DNA of 25,351 nt from positions 1 to 25,351 of IMG/VR virus record IMGVR_UViG_3300031224_000042; one strand, written 5' to 3'. A program made the position numbers and the translations under genes. The notes beneath the pieces were generated by a model. It did no database searches, was not told the origin of the DNA, and worked only from the letters and a program-made list of their open reading frames with translations. Within the stretch, counting starts at the first letter, position 1. Each line of letters begins with the position of its first letter. Below, piece after piece: positions 14,876 through 21,944 of the stretch. The stretch comes from a virus.

Positions 14876-15550
14876 TTAGTCATAGTATGCTCTAATTGTA
14901 TCATTTACTTCCACCAAATCATTTTCAATATAGTCTTCTTCAAACATATCCATTGGTGTTTTGCAAGTATCTGTAGAATCATTATGTGTTCTAAAAAGGT
15001 ATCTAGCTGGTTTTCCCGGCTCTTTTTTTACCTCTGTATATAACACTATACTACTAAAACTTTCAGGGCTTAATTTTGCTAATTGTTTACCTTGAACTGC
15101 TATTCGTTGATTCATAGTACCCATATCATCATATATTTTTTCTGGATGACAAAAGAAATAAACAATAATGTCGTTACGCATAATATCGTTAACATAGTTA
15201 ATCAATTTATATTGATTTCTAGCCATGTTAGCCCATGCTTGCATACCGTTTTTTGCATTGTTAAATTCATTACTCATTACAGAATCAGTCATAATACGTG
15301 ACCATGTATCTACTATAACAGTTTTGATATTTTCATTAGCATTAGCTTCTGAAAGTTTTCCAACTACATCTTTTATATTACTAGATTGTATATAATTACC
15401 TTTTTCTTCATTATATATTTGCTTGTATTTTCTAAAAGGTAGTGCTTTTTGATCCGTATTTACGATTACGGTTTCGTCAGGATTTAATTTCCTAAGACTT
15501 GTAGATTTACCAGTACCTGATTCACCTACAATGTATACTAAATGTGCCAT
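14876..15550 (-). CDS. RecA/Sak4-like P-loop ATPase, 224 aa
   Basis: MAHLVYIVGESGTGKSTSLRK opens with a Walker A motif at residues 9-16. TVIVDTWSR near 81-89 is the Walker B strand, and DIIVYFFCHPEK near 124-135 is the strand with sensor-like residues. Size and architecture fit the Sak4/RecA-like ATPases of phages that promote single-strand annealing with SSB; in crAss-like genomes they are annotated as AAA ATPases. I chose ATG 15550 rather than an in-frame TTG at 15565. The A-rich leader and the 20-nt element then have the same 21-nt spacing as before SSB, and the protein begins just ahead of its P-loop. It is followed by SSB after 56 bases, supporting a functional pair in recombination or replication. 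Two Trp, both TGG. Confidence 0.85.
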   Translation of the reverse strand: MAHLVYIVGESGTGKSTSLRKLNPDETVIVNTDQKALPFRKYKQIYNEEKGNYIQSSNIKDVVGKLSEANANENIKTVIVDTWSRIMTDSVMSNEFNNAKNGMQAWANMARNQYKLINYVNDIMRNDIIVYFFCHPEKIYDDMGTMNQRIAVQGKQLAKLSPESFSSIVLYTEVKKEPGKPARYLFRTHNDSTDTCKTPMDMFEEDYIENDLVEVNDTIRAYYD

Positions 15551-15571
15551 ATTGTTTTTATTCAATAAATT

Positions 15572-15591
15572 AAGTTGACATTGTTGACTTA
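15572..15591 (-). promoter_or_regulatory. 20-nt element upstream of ATPase gene (copy 2)
   Basis: The minus strand reads TAAGTCAACAATGTCAACTT with a perfect hexamer direct repeat GTCAAC spaced 9 bases start to start. It matches 19 of 20 bases with the copy at 14841-14860 and has the same 21-nt distance to the ATG (15550). Flanking spacer sequences do not match, so the element itself appears to be under constraint. Confidence 0.6.
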
Positions 15592-15605
15592 TTTAGTAGT
15601 ATTAA

Positions 15606-16175
15606 TTATTTAGAAATCATAAATTTTTTACATGATAACCATTTTTTATTAATTAATTTATTTTTGTGTTTAGGTATTATATTAGGATAAATATTAGAAT
15701 GATCTCCGTACATAGAATTTCTATTATTTAATTTAATAACACTATTTTTCAAACATTCCATTAAAAAATATAAACTCTCTTGTCTTTTTAAATTTTTCAT
15801 TATAGATTTATAAAATTTCTTGTTATTAAAACCTGAAGGTTTATGCCACAATGTTCTTATAAAATTTAACAAAACTAAATTTGTTTTATAACAACAGTTT
15901 TGAGAAAGATTCTGATTAAATATCTTATATTTAATTAAATTTTTATTATTAATATTTACTAATTTACATTCAGTTATATTATTAATTAAATTAACTAATC
16001 TTTTTAAATATTTAGTTTTAATTATACTTTTATGATCAATATAAATATAATCTTTATAAATATAATTTTTTATATCTGACCAACAAGCAGAAGAACATTT
16101 ATATAACCCACTGTTATTTATAATATAATAATGACATGAAAAATCATTAAATTCTTTATCTTTTTTAATTATCAT
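15606..16175 (-). CDS. Unknown Asn/Lys-rich protein, 189 aa
   Basis: A strongly basic 189-residue protein rich in Asn, Lys, Ile and Tyr, with scattered cysteines (SSACWSD, NCCYKT) that form no clear zinc motif. A segment LLNFIRTLWHKPSGFNNKKF near 102-121 may be a helix-turn unit. The start ATG overlaps the last codons of thymidylate synthase by 11 bases. No homologous family is recognised. Composition is more AT-biased than the neighbouring ATPase, suggesting a fast-evolving lineage-specific gene. Three Trp, all TGG. Confidence 0.7.
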   Translation of the reverse strand: MIIKKDKEFNDFSCHYYIINNSGLYKCSSACWSDIKNYIYKDYIYIDHKSIIKTKYLKRLVNLINNITECKLVNINNKNLIKYKIFNQNLSQNCCYKTNLVLLNFIRTLWHKPSGFNNKKFYKSIMKNLKRQESLYFLMECLKNSVIKLNNRNSMYGDHSNIYPNIIPKHKNKLINKKWLSCKKFMISK

Positions 16176-17031
16176 AAGCTAACATTTTTGCTTTAATTGC
16201 TGGATAAGATTTATAATTATCTAATTGAAAATTATCAATATTTAAATTATCTAAACAAGTATTAATTTTATTATGCTCTAAATTATTTAATCCTAATGAA
16301 CTAATATTTAATTCACATTTACCATGTTTATTAAGATCTCTAGACAACTGTTCTTTAACAGCATCCAAGTGATTTTCATAGATATGTACATTGCTAAGAT
16401 CACCTATAATAGCTTTCGGAACCATATTGGTCATCTTACCTATTATGTGTGCTAAAGTGGCGTAAGAAGCTATGTTAAATGGTAAACCTAAAAATGTGTC
16501 CACTGAACGTTGATGCCATTTTAAAGTAAATTTATATCTAGGTACATTTTTATTAGGATTTGGATTTTGAAAATTCATATCGCTAAAGGATACACCTTCA
16601 TACAATTTCATTAATATTTCAGTTTTAGATAAAGGCTCAACTAATATTTCAAAACTCCAATGACAAGGAGGTAAAGCCATATCATCTAACTCTGCAGGAT
16701 TCCAAGCAGTAACTATGTGTTTTGTACCCATAGGTGTTTCTTTTAATCCTTTTATAAGATTAGATATTTGATCTTTAAACCAAGTTACTCCAAAATTATC
16801 TTTACATTGCCAATCTCTCCATTGAGCACCATATACTCTACCTAAATCACCTAACACATAATTATCAAAATTATATCCAGTTTCATTGTTTTTTATAGCT
16901 TCAATAAAATCTTTTAAAGTTAGATTTTTTAACTCATACCATTCACCACTTAATTGTGATTTAAAATAATTATAAGCATCTTTATTCCAAATGTTTATAC
17001 CATTATCTACAAGATATTTAATATTAGTATC
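16165..17031 (-). CDS. thyA: Thymidylate synthase (ThyA-type), exon 2
   Basis: The C-terminal 288 codons of a split thymidylate synthase, joined after splicing to 17462-17674 for a 359-aa protein. Motifs: DTNIKYLVDNGINIW at the start, GDLGRVYGAQWRDW, the catalytic Cys in LPPCHWSFE, WHQRSVDTFLGLPFNIASYA (phosphate-binding Arg, Ser and Asp; the Asn selecting dUMP) and VHIYENH. The C-terminus is PAIKAKMLAYDN where most enzymes end near PAI. It is about 95 residues longer than E. coli ThyA, mainly through an insertion after PPCHWSFEILVEPL and a longer C-terminal part. The second Trp of the usual IWDEW motif is absent (IWNKDAY), so a dUMP hydroxymethylase is a less likely alternative. The ATG at 17034 is intronic sequence, not the native start. 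All Trp are TGG. Confidence 0.92.
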   Translation of the reverse strand, partial: DTNIKYLVDNGINIWNKDAYNYFKSQLSGEWYELKNLTLKDFIEAIKNNETGYNFDNYVLGDLGRVYGAQWRDWQCKDNFGVTWFKDQISNLIKGLKETPMGTKHIVTAWNPAELDDMALPPCHWSFEILVEPLSKTEILMKLYEGVSFSDMNFQNPNPNKNVPRYKFTLKWHQRSVDTFLGLPFNIASYATLAHIIGKMTNMVPKAIIGDLSNVHIYENHLDAVKEQLSRDLNKHGKCELNISSLGLNNLEHNKINTCLDNLNIDNFQLDNYKSYPAIKAKMLAYDN

Positions 17032-17461
17032 CATTTATATTCTATAAACAACGCAACTTGTTTATACGTTTAATTAACAATCATCACAATCATCATCATC
17101 ATCATCATTAATAGCACAATCTCCCATAAGTATAAACATTAATGATATTGCTATAATTCCTATACTTCCAATTGTTAATACTATTATTTTATAAGTTGTC
17201 ATGTTTTTTATTTTTAATTAATTAAACTGCTATACATTACTGTATAGATTAGACTATATCTTAACCTGTTCTAGGTTTCTGCCGTTTCCACAATCATAAG
17301 CTTATTGTGTACGCTCTTTTATGAGCTAGTCGTTGCACATTTATTTATAATTTTGTAATGATTTAAATTATAAAATTTAGTACAGGATTGTCCTATTAAT
17401 AGGAGATTCCCTGTTTAGACAGATTACGGTTAAGTATCCCTACTTAACTAGGCAATAATTC
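17032..17461 (-). ncRNA. Group I intron (td-like, subgroup IA) in thymidylate synthase gene
   Basis: About 430 nt between exons coding ...WFLRG and DTN.... Joining GGT (17464-17462) to GAT (17031-17029) restores FLRGDTN. The exon ends in U and the intron ends in G, the group I rule. GGU pairs with GCC at 17453-17451, giving the U-G wobble (P1), and UAUU next to it can pair with exon GAUA (P10). An eight-pair hairpin GTTAAGTA/TACTTAAC follows (P2). Core boxes: AATCTGTCTAAACAGGGAAT near 17426-17407, GACAATCCTGTACTAAAT, GTGCAACGACTAG at 17338-17326, and AAGATATAGTC at 17262-17252. Later stems are AACCT/AGGTT (P8), CTATAC/GTATAG (P9), and a nine-pair stem at 17043-17066. From memory the core closely resembles the T4 td intron, but the insertion site differs: T4's lies near GELG-PIYG, which is uninterrupted here. 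Confidence 0.92.
17074..17202 (-). CDS. 42-codon ORF inside the intron: possible small membrane protein
   Basis: ATG at 17202, stop TAA at 17074, lying in the peripheral 3' part of the intron after the P9-like stem. It predicts a short N-terminus, a hydrophobic segment of about 20 residues (IIVLTIGSIGIIAISLMFIL), then GDCAIN, a run of six Asp, and CDDC. The preceding AAAAATAAAAAAC resembles other leaders in this genome. It occupies a place where related introns carry homing endonuclease genes, but has no GIY-YIG, HNH or LAGLIDADG motif. The GAT-repeat tail could be slippage-prone. It may be a moron gene or chance; there is no homology evidence. Confidence 0.45.
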   Translation of the reverse strand: MTTYKIIVLTIGSIGIIAISLMFILMGDCAINDDDDDDCDDC

Positions 17462-17674
17462 ACCACGTAAAAACCATAATAATTCCCCAACAATTCCTTT
17501 CCAAAATAGTTTTTTAGTAGTCATTGCGGGAAAACCATCTGTAAAATTGTGTACCAGCGTGTAAGTTGGTATCTGATACCTAAATACACCTTTGCGATTA
17601 GGATCTTCATATTTAAATCTTTCATTTTTAATTTTTTGTAATAGTTTATGATATTCAACATCTATTTTTGCCAT
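17462..17674 (-). CDS. thyA: Thymidylate synthase (ThyA-type), exon 1
   Basis: The first 71 codons of the split gene. It contains [20 protein letters not shown], replacing the usual D-R-T-G-T-G-T segment, then [26 protein letters not shown], the conserved FP-x-x-T-T-K-K and ELLWFL-x-G motifs. Without splicing, translation would read five more codons (ELLPS) into the intron and stop at TAG/TAA. The gene starts six bases after the 130-aa unknown gene. Because FLRG is followed immediately by intron rather than DTN, the exon alone cannot form an active enzyme. Confidence 0.92.
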
Positions 17675-17680
17675 TTTTTT

Positions 17681-18073
17681 TTATTTTAATAGTTCTTCTA
17701 GTTTTTCAAGTTCAACTTTCATTCCTTGACATATTTCATAACTTTCTTTTTCAGAATAATGTCGAATTTGTCTTTTTAAATAATTTACTCTTGATAATAT
17801 ATTCATATCACCAACAATCATTTTTTTTCTTTCATTGAAAACACTTGAAGCAACAGTTACTTGTTCTTTATAGTTTAAACTACCATCAAATGCACTGTAT
17901 TCCCTTGTTATTATAGTAACTGGAATATCTTCTTCGTCATTTTCTGTTATAGTATGCCTTATACTACCTTTTTCGAGTATATTATCATTTTTAGAAAAAA
18001 AACTGTCCGTAGTTCTATTATTTTCAATAGATGACGTATCAAATGCTTTACCTATTATTTCTTTTGTAAACAT
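17681..18073 (-). CDS. Unknown protein, 130 aa
   Basis: A 130-residue charged protein. The first half is Asn/Asp/Thr-rich with short strands (DIPVTIITREYSAFDGSLNYK, a beta-hairpin-like stretch); the second half is helical, from RKKMIVGDMNILSRVNYLKRQIRHYSEKESYEICQGMK to an acidic-leucine end ELEKLEELLK that could be a coiled coil. It contains no Trp. It lies between the helicase and thymidylate synthase genes, separated by 63 and 6 bases, and could be a replisome accessory protein, but no motif proves it. Confidence 0.7.
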   Translation of the reverse strand: MFTKEIIGKAFDTSSIENNRTTDSFFSKNDNILEKGSIRHTITENDEEDIPVTIITREYSAFDGSLNYKEQVTVASSVFNERKKMIVGDMNILSRVNYLKRQIRHYSEKESYEICQGMKVELEKLEELLK

Positions 18074-18136
18074 ATCAAAATCTTGTTGTTATTTTTGAAA
18101 TTATTTTTAATAATATTCATAATTCCATATTTTTAA

Positions 18137-19270
18137 TTATTCTCTAATTTTGTTTAGCATATTATATGCTTTTCTCATTCCAACATCATCGTCGGTTGTT
18201 GATAATTCCTTGAAAAAATCCACTGCACCATCAAAATATAATGGACATACAGTATTACCACCACCATCTCTGGAAGCTAATATTTCAAGAAATCTTATGT
18301 TATCCTTAAATTTAATTATATTATAACCATCTTTTTCAGGGTATTGTTTAATACCATGCCTATAAGGACTAAATAATCCTAATGCTAAATCTACATCTCT
18401 ACTAGTTAACTTGTTATCTGCTATATCTACAAGGCTAGGTTTTAACCTATTAGCTTTCATATTATCAAGAGATTCAGAAGCTGCACTTTGCTGTTGAACA
18501 ATAACAGGACTGTGGTTGTATCTATTTCTAAGTTGTATGAAATACTTAGAAGATAAATCTGAAATTTCTTGATGTAAACTATTACCTTTTTTTGGATATA
18601 ATAAAGATATATGATCAACTATTATAATTACGTATTCATCTGGTTTATCAGGTTCATAATAATCAAAAACTTTATGTTCTTTACCTTCACCAGTGTTATT
18701 ATCATTAAAAGTAACTGTTTTGTAATGAATAGTACCATTTGCTTTAGCATAATCGTCCATATAACGAAATATACCATAAGCATGTTTTACATTGTCTATA
18801 AATGTTACAGTTTTATTAAAGAATTCAAAATATTCATCTTGATTATTTATTTCATTTAATATATCCTCACTTATAGGGTCACGTGTAGATTGTAATTTAA
18901 TAGGATCAATTCTTATATTACCTTTAGATGTTGTATATAATCTATTACAAGCTGCTTGTGTCATTTTCTGACGTTCAGACATCTCTAATGTAAAATATAC
19001 TATTTTTAATGTTATAGGACTATCTGGGTTATTTAACTTTCATTTAATTGGATTATACATATATAAATTATCTGTAATCTTAGTTTTACCTACTTTAGTA
19101 GATGCTGTAACTAATGTCATTTTACCTTGTTGTATACCAGGAACTACTTCTTCAAATCGAGGTAGTCCAAATGGTATACAATTAGCTTTACCAGATAATA
19201 TATTATCTCTTCTCTTTCACAAATGTTTTTTTAGTCTGCCATAATTATCTAATTTTTCATCTTCTTTCAT
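18137..19270 (-). CDS. DnaB-like replicative helicase, two in-frame TGA codons
   Basis: A 377-residue SF4 helicase core. A short N-terminus leads to KANCIPFGLPRFEEVVPGIQQGKMTLVTA, then Walker A ASTKVGKT at 56-63, YFTLEMSERQKM at 92-103 (the catalytic Glu region), YVIIIVDHISLLYP (Walker B), and VIVQQQSAASES followed by DVDLALGLFSPYR (H4 and arginine-finger region). It unwinds the phage fork with the primase and polymerase encoded nearby. The start at 19270 is reached only by reading TGA at 19217-19219 and 19040-19042 as Trp. The standard code would start at 18982 and delete the P-loop. Both Trp codons of this protein are TGA. There is no N-terminal DnaB dimerisation domain. A CTAAACCAAA variant precedes the start. 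Confidence 0.9.
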
Positions 19271-19306
19271 TTTTAATATTAAAATTTGGTTTAGTTAAAA
19301 AATGAT

Positions 19307-20017
19307 TTATTCATCATCTTCATCATCTTCGACGATATCATCATCTTCATCAACTTGTAGATCTTTTAATAGATTAATTACATAAACAATAATTTCATTA
19401 CCTGAATTTGGGTTATTAAGTCTAGTTGATGTAGTTTCAAATGTACTCATTACATCATCAATATCTTCAAAAAATTCATTTCCAGTTATAGATGTAGAAA
19501 AAATAACACCACCATATCCTAAATCTCTCATATATGATGTTAAAATCATTTGAAACATTCTATTAGTAATTTGTGTTATTTCAGCTTGAGTTAATTGATT
19601 CTCATCATTTAAATTATATCTAGAAAGAGAATTAATTATATTTGAATATACACGATTTATACCATGAACACCAATAAGACCACAACTAATACCAATATTT
19701 GTTTCTGTAAGATTTAAATGTGTTAATGTTTTTCTAACACCTCTTATTACTTCATAAGTAAATACATTATCATTTTTTGAAATACCATTTAATATATCAG
19801 CAATATTATTTCTAACTACTTGTGGTAAAATAGGTTGTGATTCAGGTACAGCTTTTATAACATTTTTAAATAAGTTTATACCATATTTAGTTCTTATATT
19901 ACGATCATTTTTTAAAATGTATCTTTTTTTGTTTTTAGGATCAATTTCAACTTCGTATTGATTACCTCTTGTAATACTGTAATTCATTGAATTTACGCAT
20001 TCTACTAATTTTGTCAT
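19307..20017 (-). CDS. Unknown protein with very acidic C-terminus, 236 aa
   Basis: A 236-residue protein with an ordered N-terminal two thirds (YSITRGNQYEVEIDPKNKKRY at the start, then helices such as PQVVRNNIADILNGI and TQAEITQITNRMFQMILTSYM). It ends with a 20-residue tail made almost entirely of Asp and Glu after NLLKDLQ. The acidic tail could contact SSB-binding partners or mimic DNA. It lies immediately before the helicase in the transcript, so a helicase-loader or replication role is possible but unproven. It has no Trp and no zinc motif. Confidence 0.75.
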   Translation of the reverse strand: MTKLVECVNSMNYSITRGNQYEVEIDPKNKKRYILKNDRNIRTKYGINLFKNVIKAVPESQPILPQVVRNNIADILNGISKNDNVFTYEVIRGVRKTLTHLNLTETNIGISCGLIGVHGINRVYSNIINSLSRYNLNDENQLTQAEITQITNRMFQMILTSYMRDLGYGGVIFSTSITGNEFFEDIDDVMSTFETTSTRLNNPNSGNEIIVYVINLLKDLQVDEDDDIVEDDEDDE

Positions 20018-20036
20018 TTTTTGTTTTTTTAATATG

Positions 20037-20966
20037 TTATATTATATTATATTCTTTTAATAATTTCTCAAATTTTATTACATTTTTATTAAATGCTTTA
20101 AAATCATGTTTTTTAACACTTTTCATTTTTTTAAATATATTGAAATACTTTTCTTGAAATAATAAATATTCTTTTATAAAAAGAACAGTTCCAATATTAC
20201 GTTTTGATGATACTGTTATTCTTGTATAATAAGTTAAAGTGTGACTTTCTCTTATATCATGTAAATGATAACATGCATTGCTATTTATAGCATCTATCCA
20301 TTGTTTTTTAGTTTTATTATTCATATAATATAAATTAATAGAGTTAGATGAATAATATCTTAAAAAATGCTTTGATGTTTCTTTATAAGATAAATTTAAT
20401 TTCGATTTTTGTAAAAAAAAGAGATATGTATTACATACAACCGATGGTAATACTATCTTATAATTATTACTAATATATTTATATTTAAATAAACAACCTT
20501 CAATAATTTCATAATATGATGATACAATAAAAATACATTGATAAATATTTTTCCTTGATTGACTATTATATTCTAAACATTTATTTAAAAACTTTTCACC
20601 ATCTTTAGCCATGTATGCTCTTATTATTCTCATAAAAAACATTCTTGCCATTAATGATTTAAATTTAAAGTTATAATAAAATAATGTTGTTTTTTCTTTT
20701 TTTTTTTTAATACATGTATAGCTTACTATATCTTTTAATTTAAAAATTATATTAGATAAGATAATACATTCTTCAAATTTAATAGAATCATCATTTTCAT
20801 TATAAAAAATTAAATCTAATGATTTTGAAGAAGGAAGATTTAATTTTGTTCTTTCAAAATATTTATCCCAACAAGATACTGCAAACCCTCTATTATTATT
20901 TTTAGTTATAAATTTATGTTTAAAACCAGGTATAATAAAATCTATTCTTTTTATTGTATTTTTCAT
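20037..20966 (-). CDS. Unknown basic protein, 309 aa
   Basis: A 309-residue Lys/Asn/Tyr/Phe-rich protein. Notable stretches are KHKFITKNNNRGFAVSCWDK, a helical FKSLMARMFFMRIIRAYMAKDGEKFL around 103-128, and RITVSSKRNIGTVLFIKEYL near 251-270. There are about eight scattered cysteines and no clear zinc knuckle. No domain is recognised. The strong AT bias of its codons resembles the 189-aa gene at 15606 and the 152-aa gene at 12290, but their sequences do not match it by eye. Two Trp, both TGG. Confidence 0.72.
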   Translation of the reverse strand: MKNTIKRIDFIIPGFKHKFITKNNNRGFAVSCWDKYFERTKLNLPSSKSLDLIFYNENDDSIKFEECIILSNIIFKLKDIVSYTCIKKKKEKTTLFYYNFKFKSLMARMFFMRIIRAYMAKDGEKFLNKCLEYNSQSRKNIYQCIFIVSSYYEIIEGCLFKYKYISNNYKIVLPSVVCNTYLFFLQKSKLNLSYKETSKHFLRYYSSNSINLYYMNNKTKKQWIDAINSNACYHLHDIRESHTLTYYTRITVSSKRNIGTVLFIKEYLLFQEKYFNIFKKMKSVKKHDFKAFNKNVIKFEKLLKEYNII

Positions 20967-20982
20967 TATTTATGTTTTGTTA

Positions 20983-21153
20983 TTATACTCTATTTATAAT
21001 ATAAATTTCAGGTTTAACTATTGTTTTTTTGTTAACACCTATTTTTTTATAAACTTTTTTTTTAATATCTTTAAATTGATCTTGTACATCAAATTTATCA
21101 GAAGTTATATTATTTATTGTACCGTTAACTAATACTTTCCATTCTGTAATCAT
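20983..21153 (-). CDS. Small basic protein, 56 aa
   Basis: A 56-codon frame from ATG 21153 to TAA filling the gap between two larger genes. It starts with ITEWKVLVNGTINNITSDKF, which suggests a beta-hairpin, followed by a Lys-rich middle and a hydrophobic C-terminal strand (KPEIYIINRV). Its leader is A-rich and both junctions are tight (9 bases after the upstream gene, 16 before the next), as expected for a real gene in this operon. The function is unknown. Confidence 0.65.
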   Translation of the reverse strand: MITEWKVLVNGTINNITSDKFDVQDQFKDIKKKVYKKIGVNKKTIVKPEIYIINRV

Positions 21154-21162
21154 TTTTTTTAA

Positions 21163-21750
21163 TTAAATTAATTCTGTTCTCCAATCTGAATTTTCAGGTT
21201 CTTTCATGGATTGTTCTAACCATATTTCTAGGTCAGATGTTTCTTCACCTTTATAATTTTGTTTATATATAAAGTAATCAGCTCTTTTTATATATTTAAA
21301 ACTATCATTAAAACTATCTATATACATTTCAGATGCATTAATGATTTCTTCAAAAGTTATTTCAGGATTATTATCCATAAACCTTTGTAATTTTTTTTTA
21401 GTAGAAATAGATGATCCCATTGATCCGACTTTAATATCTTTAAATAATGTTCTATACTTTTTAACTTGATTTTCAAGTTCTTCTTCTTTTCTACTGTCTT
21501 CTTTTATTTTAACAAATACTTTAACAACTTTTTTTCCTTTATCTCTAAGGTATATACCTTTAGAATCAGATATTAAATAGTTTTTGTTAATTAAATCATT
21601 TATATAAGGTTTACTTATATCATAATCAAAATAAATTTTGTTTGAGCTTAAATATATTTTTATAATACATAATATTTGGTTAATATTTATATCTAGTAAC
21701 TTTATGTCTTTAAAGTTAAATGATAAATTTTCTATATCTCATAATTTCAT
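21163..21750 (-). CDS. Winged-helix-like phage protein, possible replication accessory (one in-frame TGA)
   Basis: 195 residues when TGA at 21739-21741 is read as Trp (MKLWDIENLSF). The N-terminal 90 residues have a winged-helix look: INQILCIIKIYLSSNKIYFD, then ISKPYINDLINKNYLISDSKGIYLRDKGKKVV (recognition helix then wing). A coiled region RKEEELENQVKKYRTLF follows, then KLQRFMDNNPEITFEEIINASEMYI and a region with ADYFIYKQ. The C-terminal pattern recalls DnaD/replication-organizer-type phage proteins, but I cannot confirm that. Its place between the polymerase and helicase genes fits. The standard code would leave only an 85-aa C-terminal fragment. An exact CTAAACAAAA motif lies 17 nt before the ATG. 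Confidence 0.75.
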
Positions 21751-21767
21751 TTTAATATTTTAATTAA

Positions 21768-21777
21768 TTTTGTTTAG
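21768..21777 (-). promoter_or_regulatory. CTAAACAAAA leader motif before the winged-helix-like gene
   Basis: Exact 10-mer, intergenic here, 17 nt before the ATG at 21750. The spacing is identical to that of the copy at 239-248. Confidence 0.35.
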
Positions 21778-21779
21778 AT

Positions 21780-21944
21780 TTAATAATCCATATCTGTAAC
21801 ATCTATAAATAAATCTGAGTCTACTAAACCATTATTATCACAAGTATTACAATCTACGTAAATTAAACCATTTTTTTCAACTGTAGATTTCTGTGTCATG
21901 TACTTTTTACTACCACAACAAAGTGGGCATATTTGAGTGCTCAT
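21780..21944 (-). CDS. Small zinc-ribbon-like protein, 54 aa
   Basis: A 54-codon frame whose ATG lies directly after the polymerase stop codon. It contains CPLCCGS near residues 6-12 and CNTCDNNG near 32-39, two CxxC pairs separated by about 22 residues, the layout of a minimal zinc ribbon. The C-terminus is acidic (DSDLFIDVTDMDY). Such short zinc-ribbon proteins are common in phage replication operons; the partner is unknown. Confidence 0.75.
   Translation of the reverse strand: MSTQICPLCCGSKKYMTQKSTVEKNGLIYVDCNTCDNNGLVDSDLFIDVTDMDY

Noticed and set aside
17032-17034. ATG at 17034 as a separate start for the C-terminal thymidylate synthase frame
   Set aside because: The G of this ATG is the expected last base of the group I intron, and the protein lacks the N-terminal FP-x-x-T-T-K-K and ELLWFL motifs that lie in the upstream exon. 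Splicing restores FLRGDTN exactly.
17040-17461. tRNA gene (including a suppressor tRNA-Trp) in the intercistronic stretch
   Set aside because: No cloverleaf with T-loop GTTCRA and CCA-type acceptor arms is seen; the hairpins fit group I intron stems.
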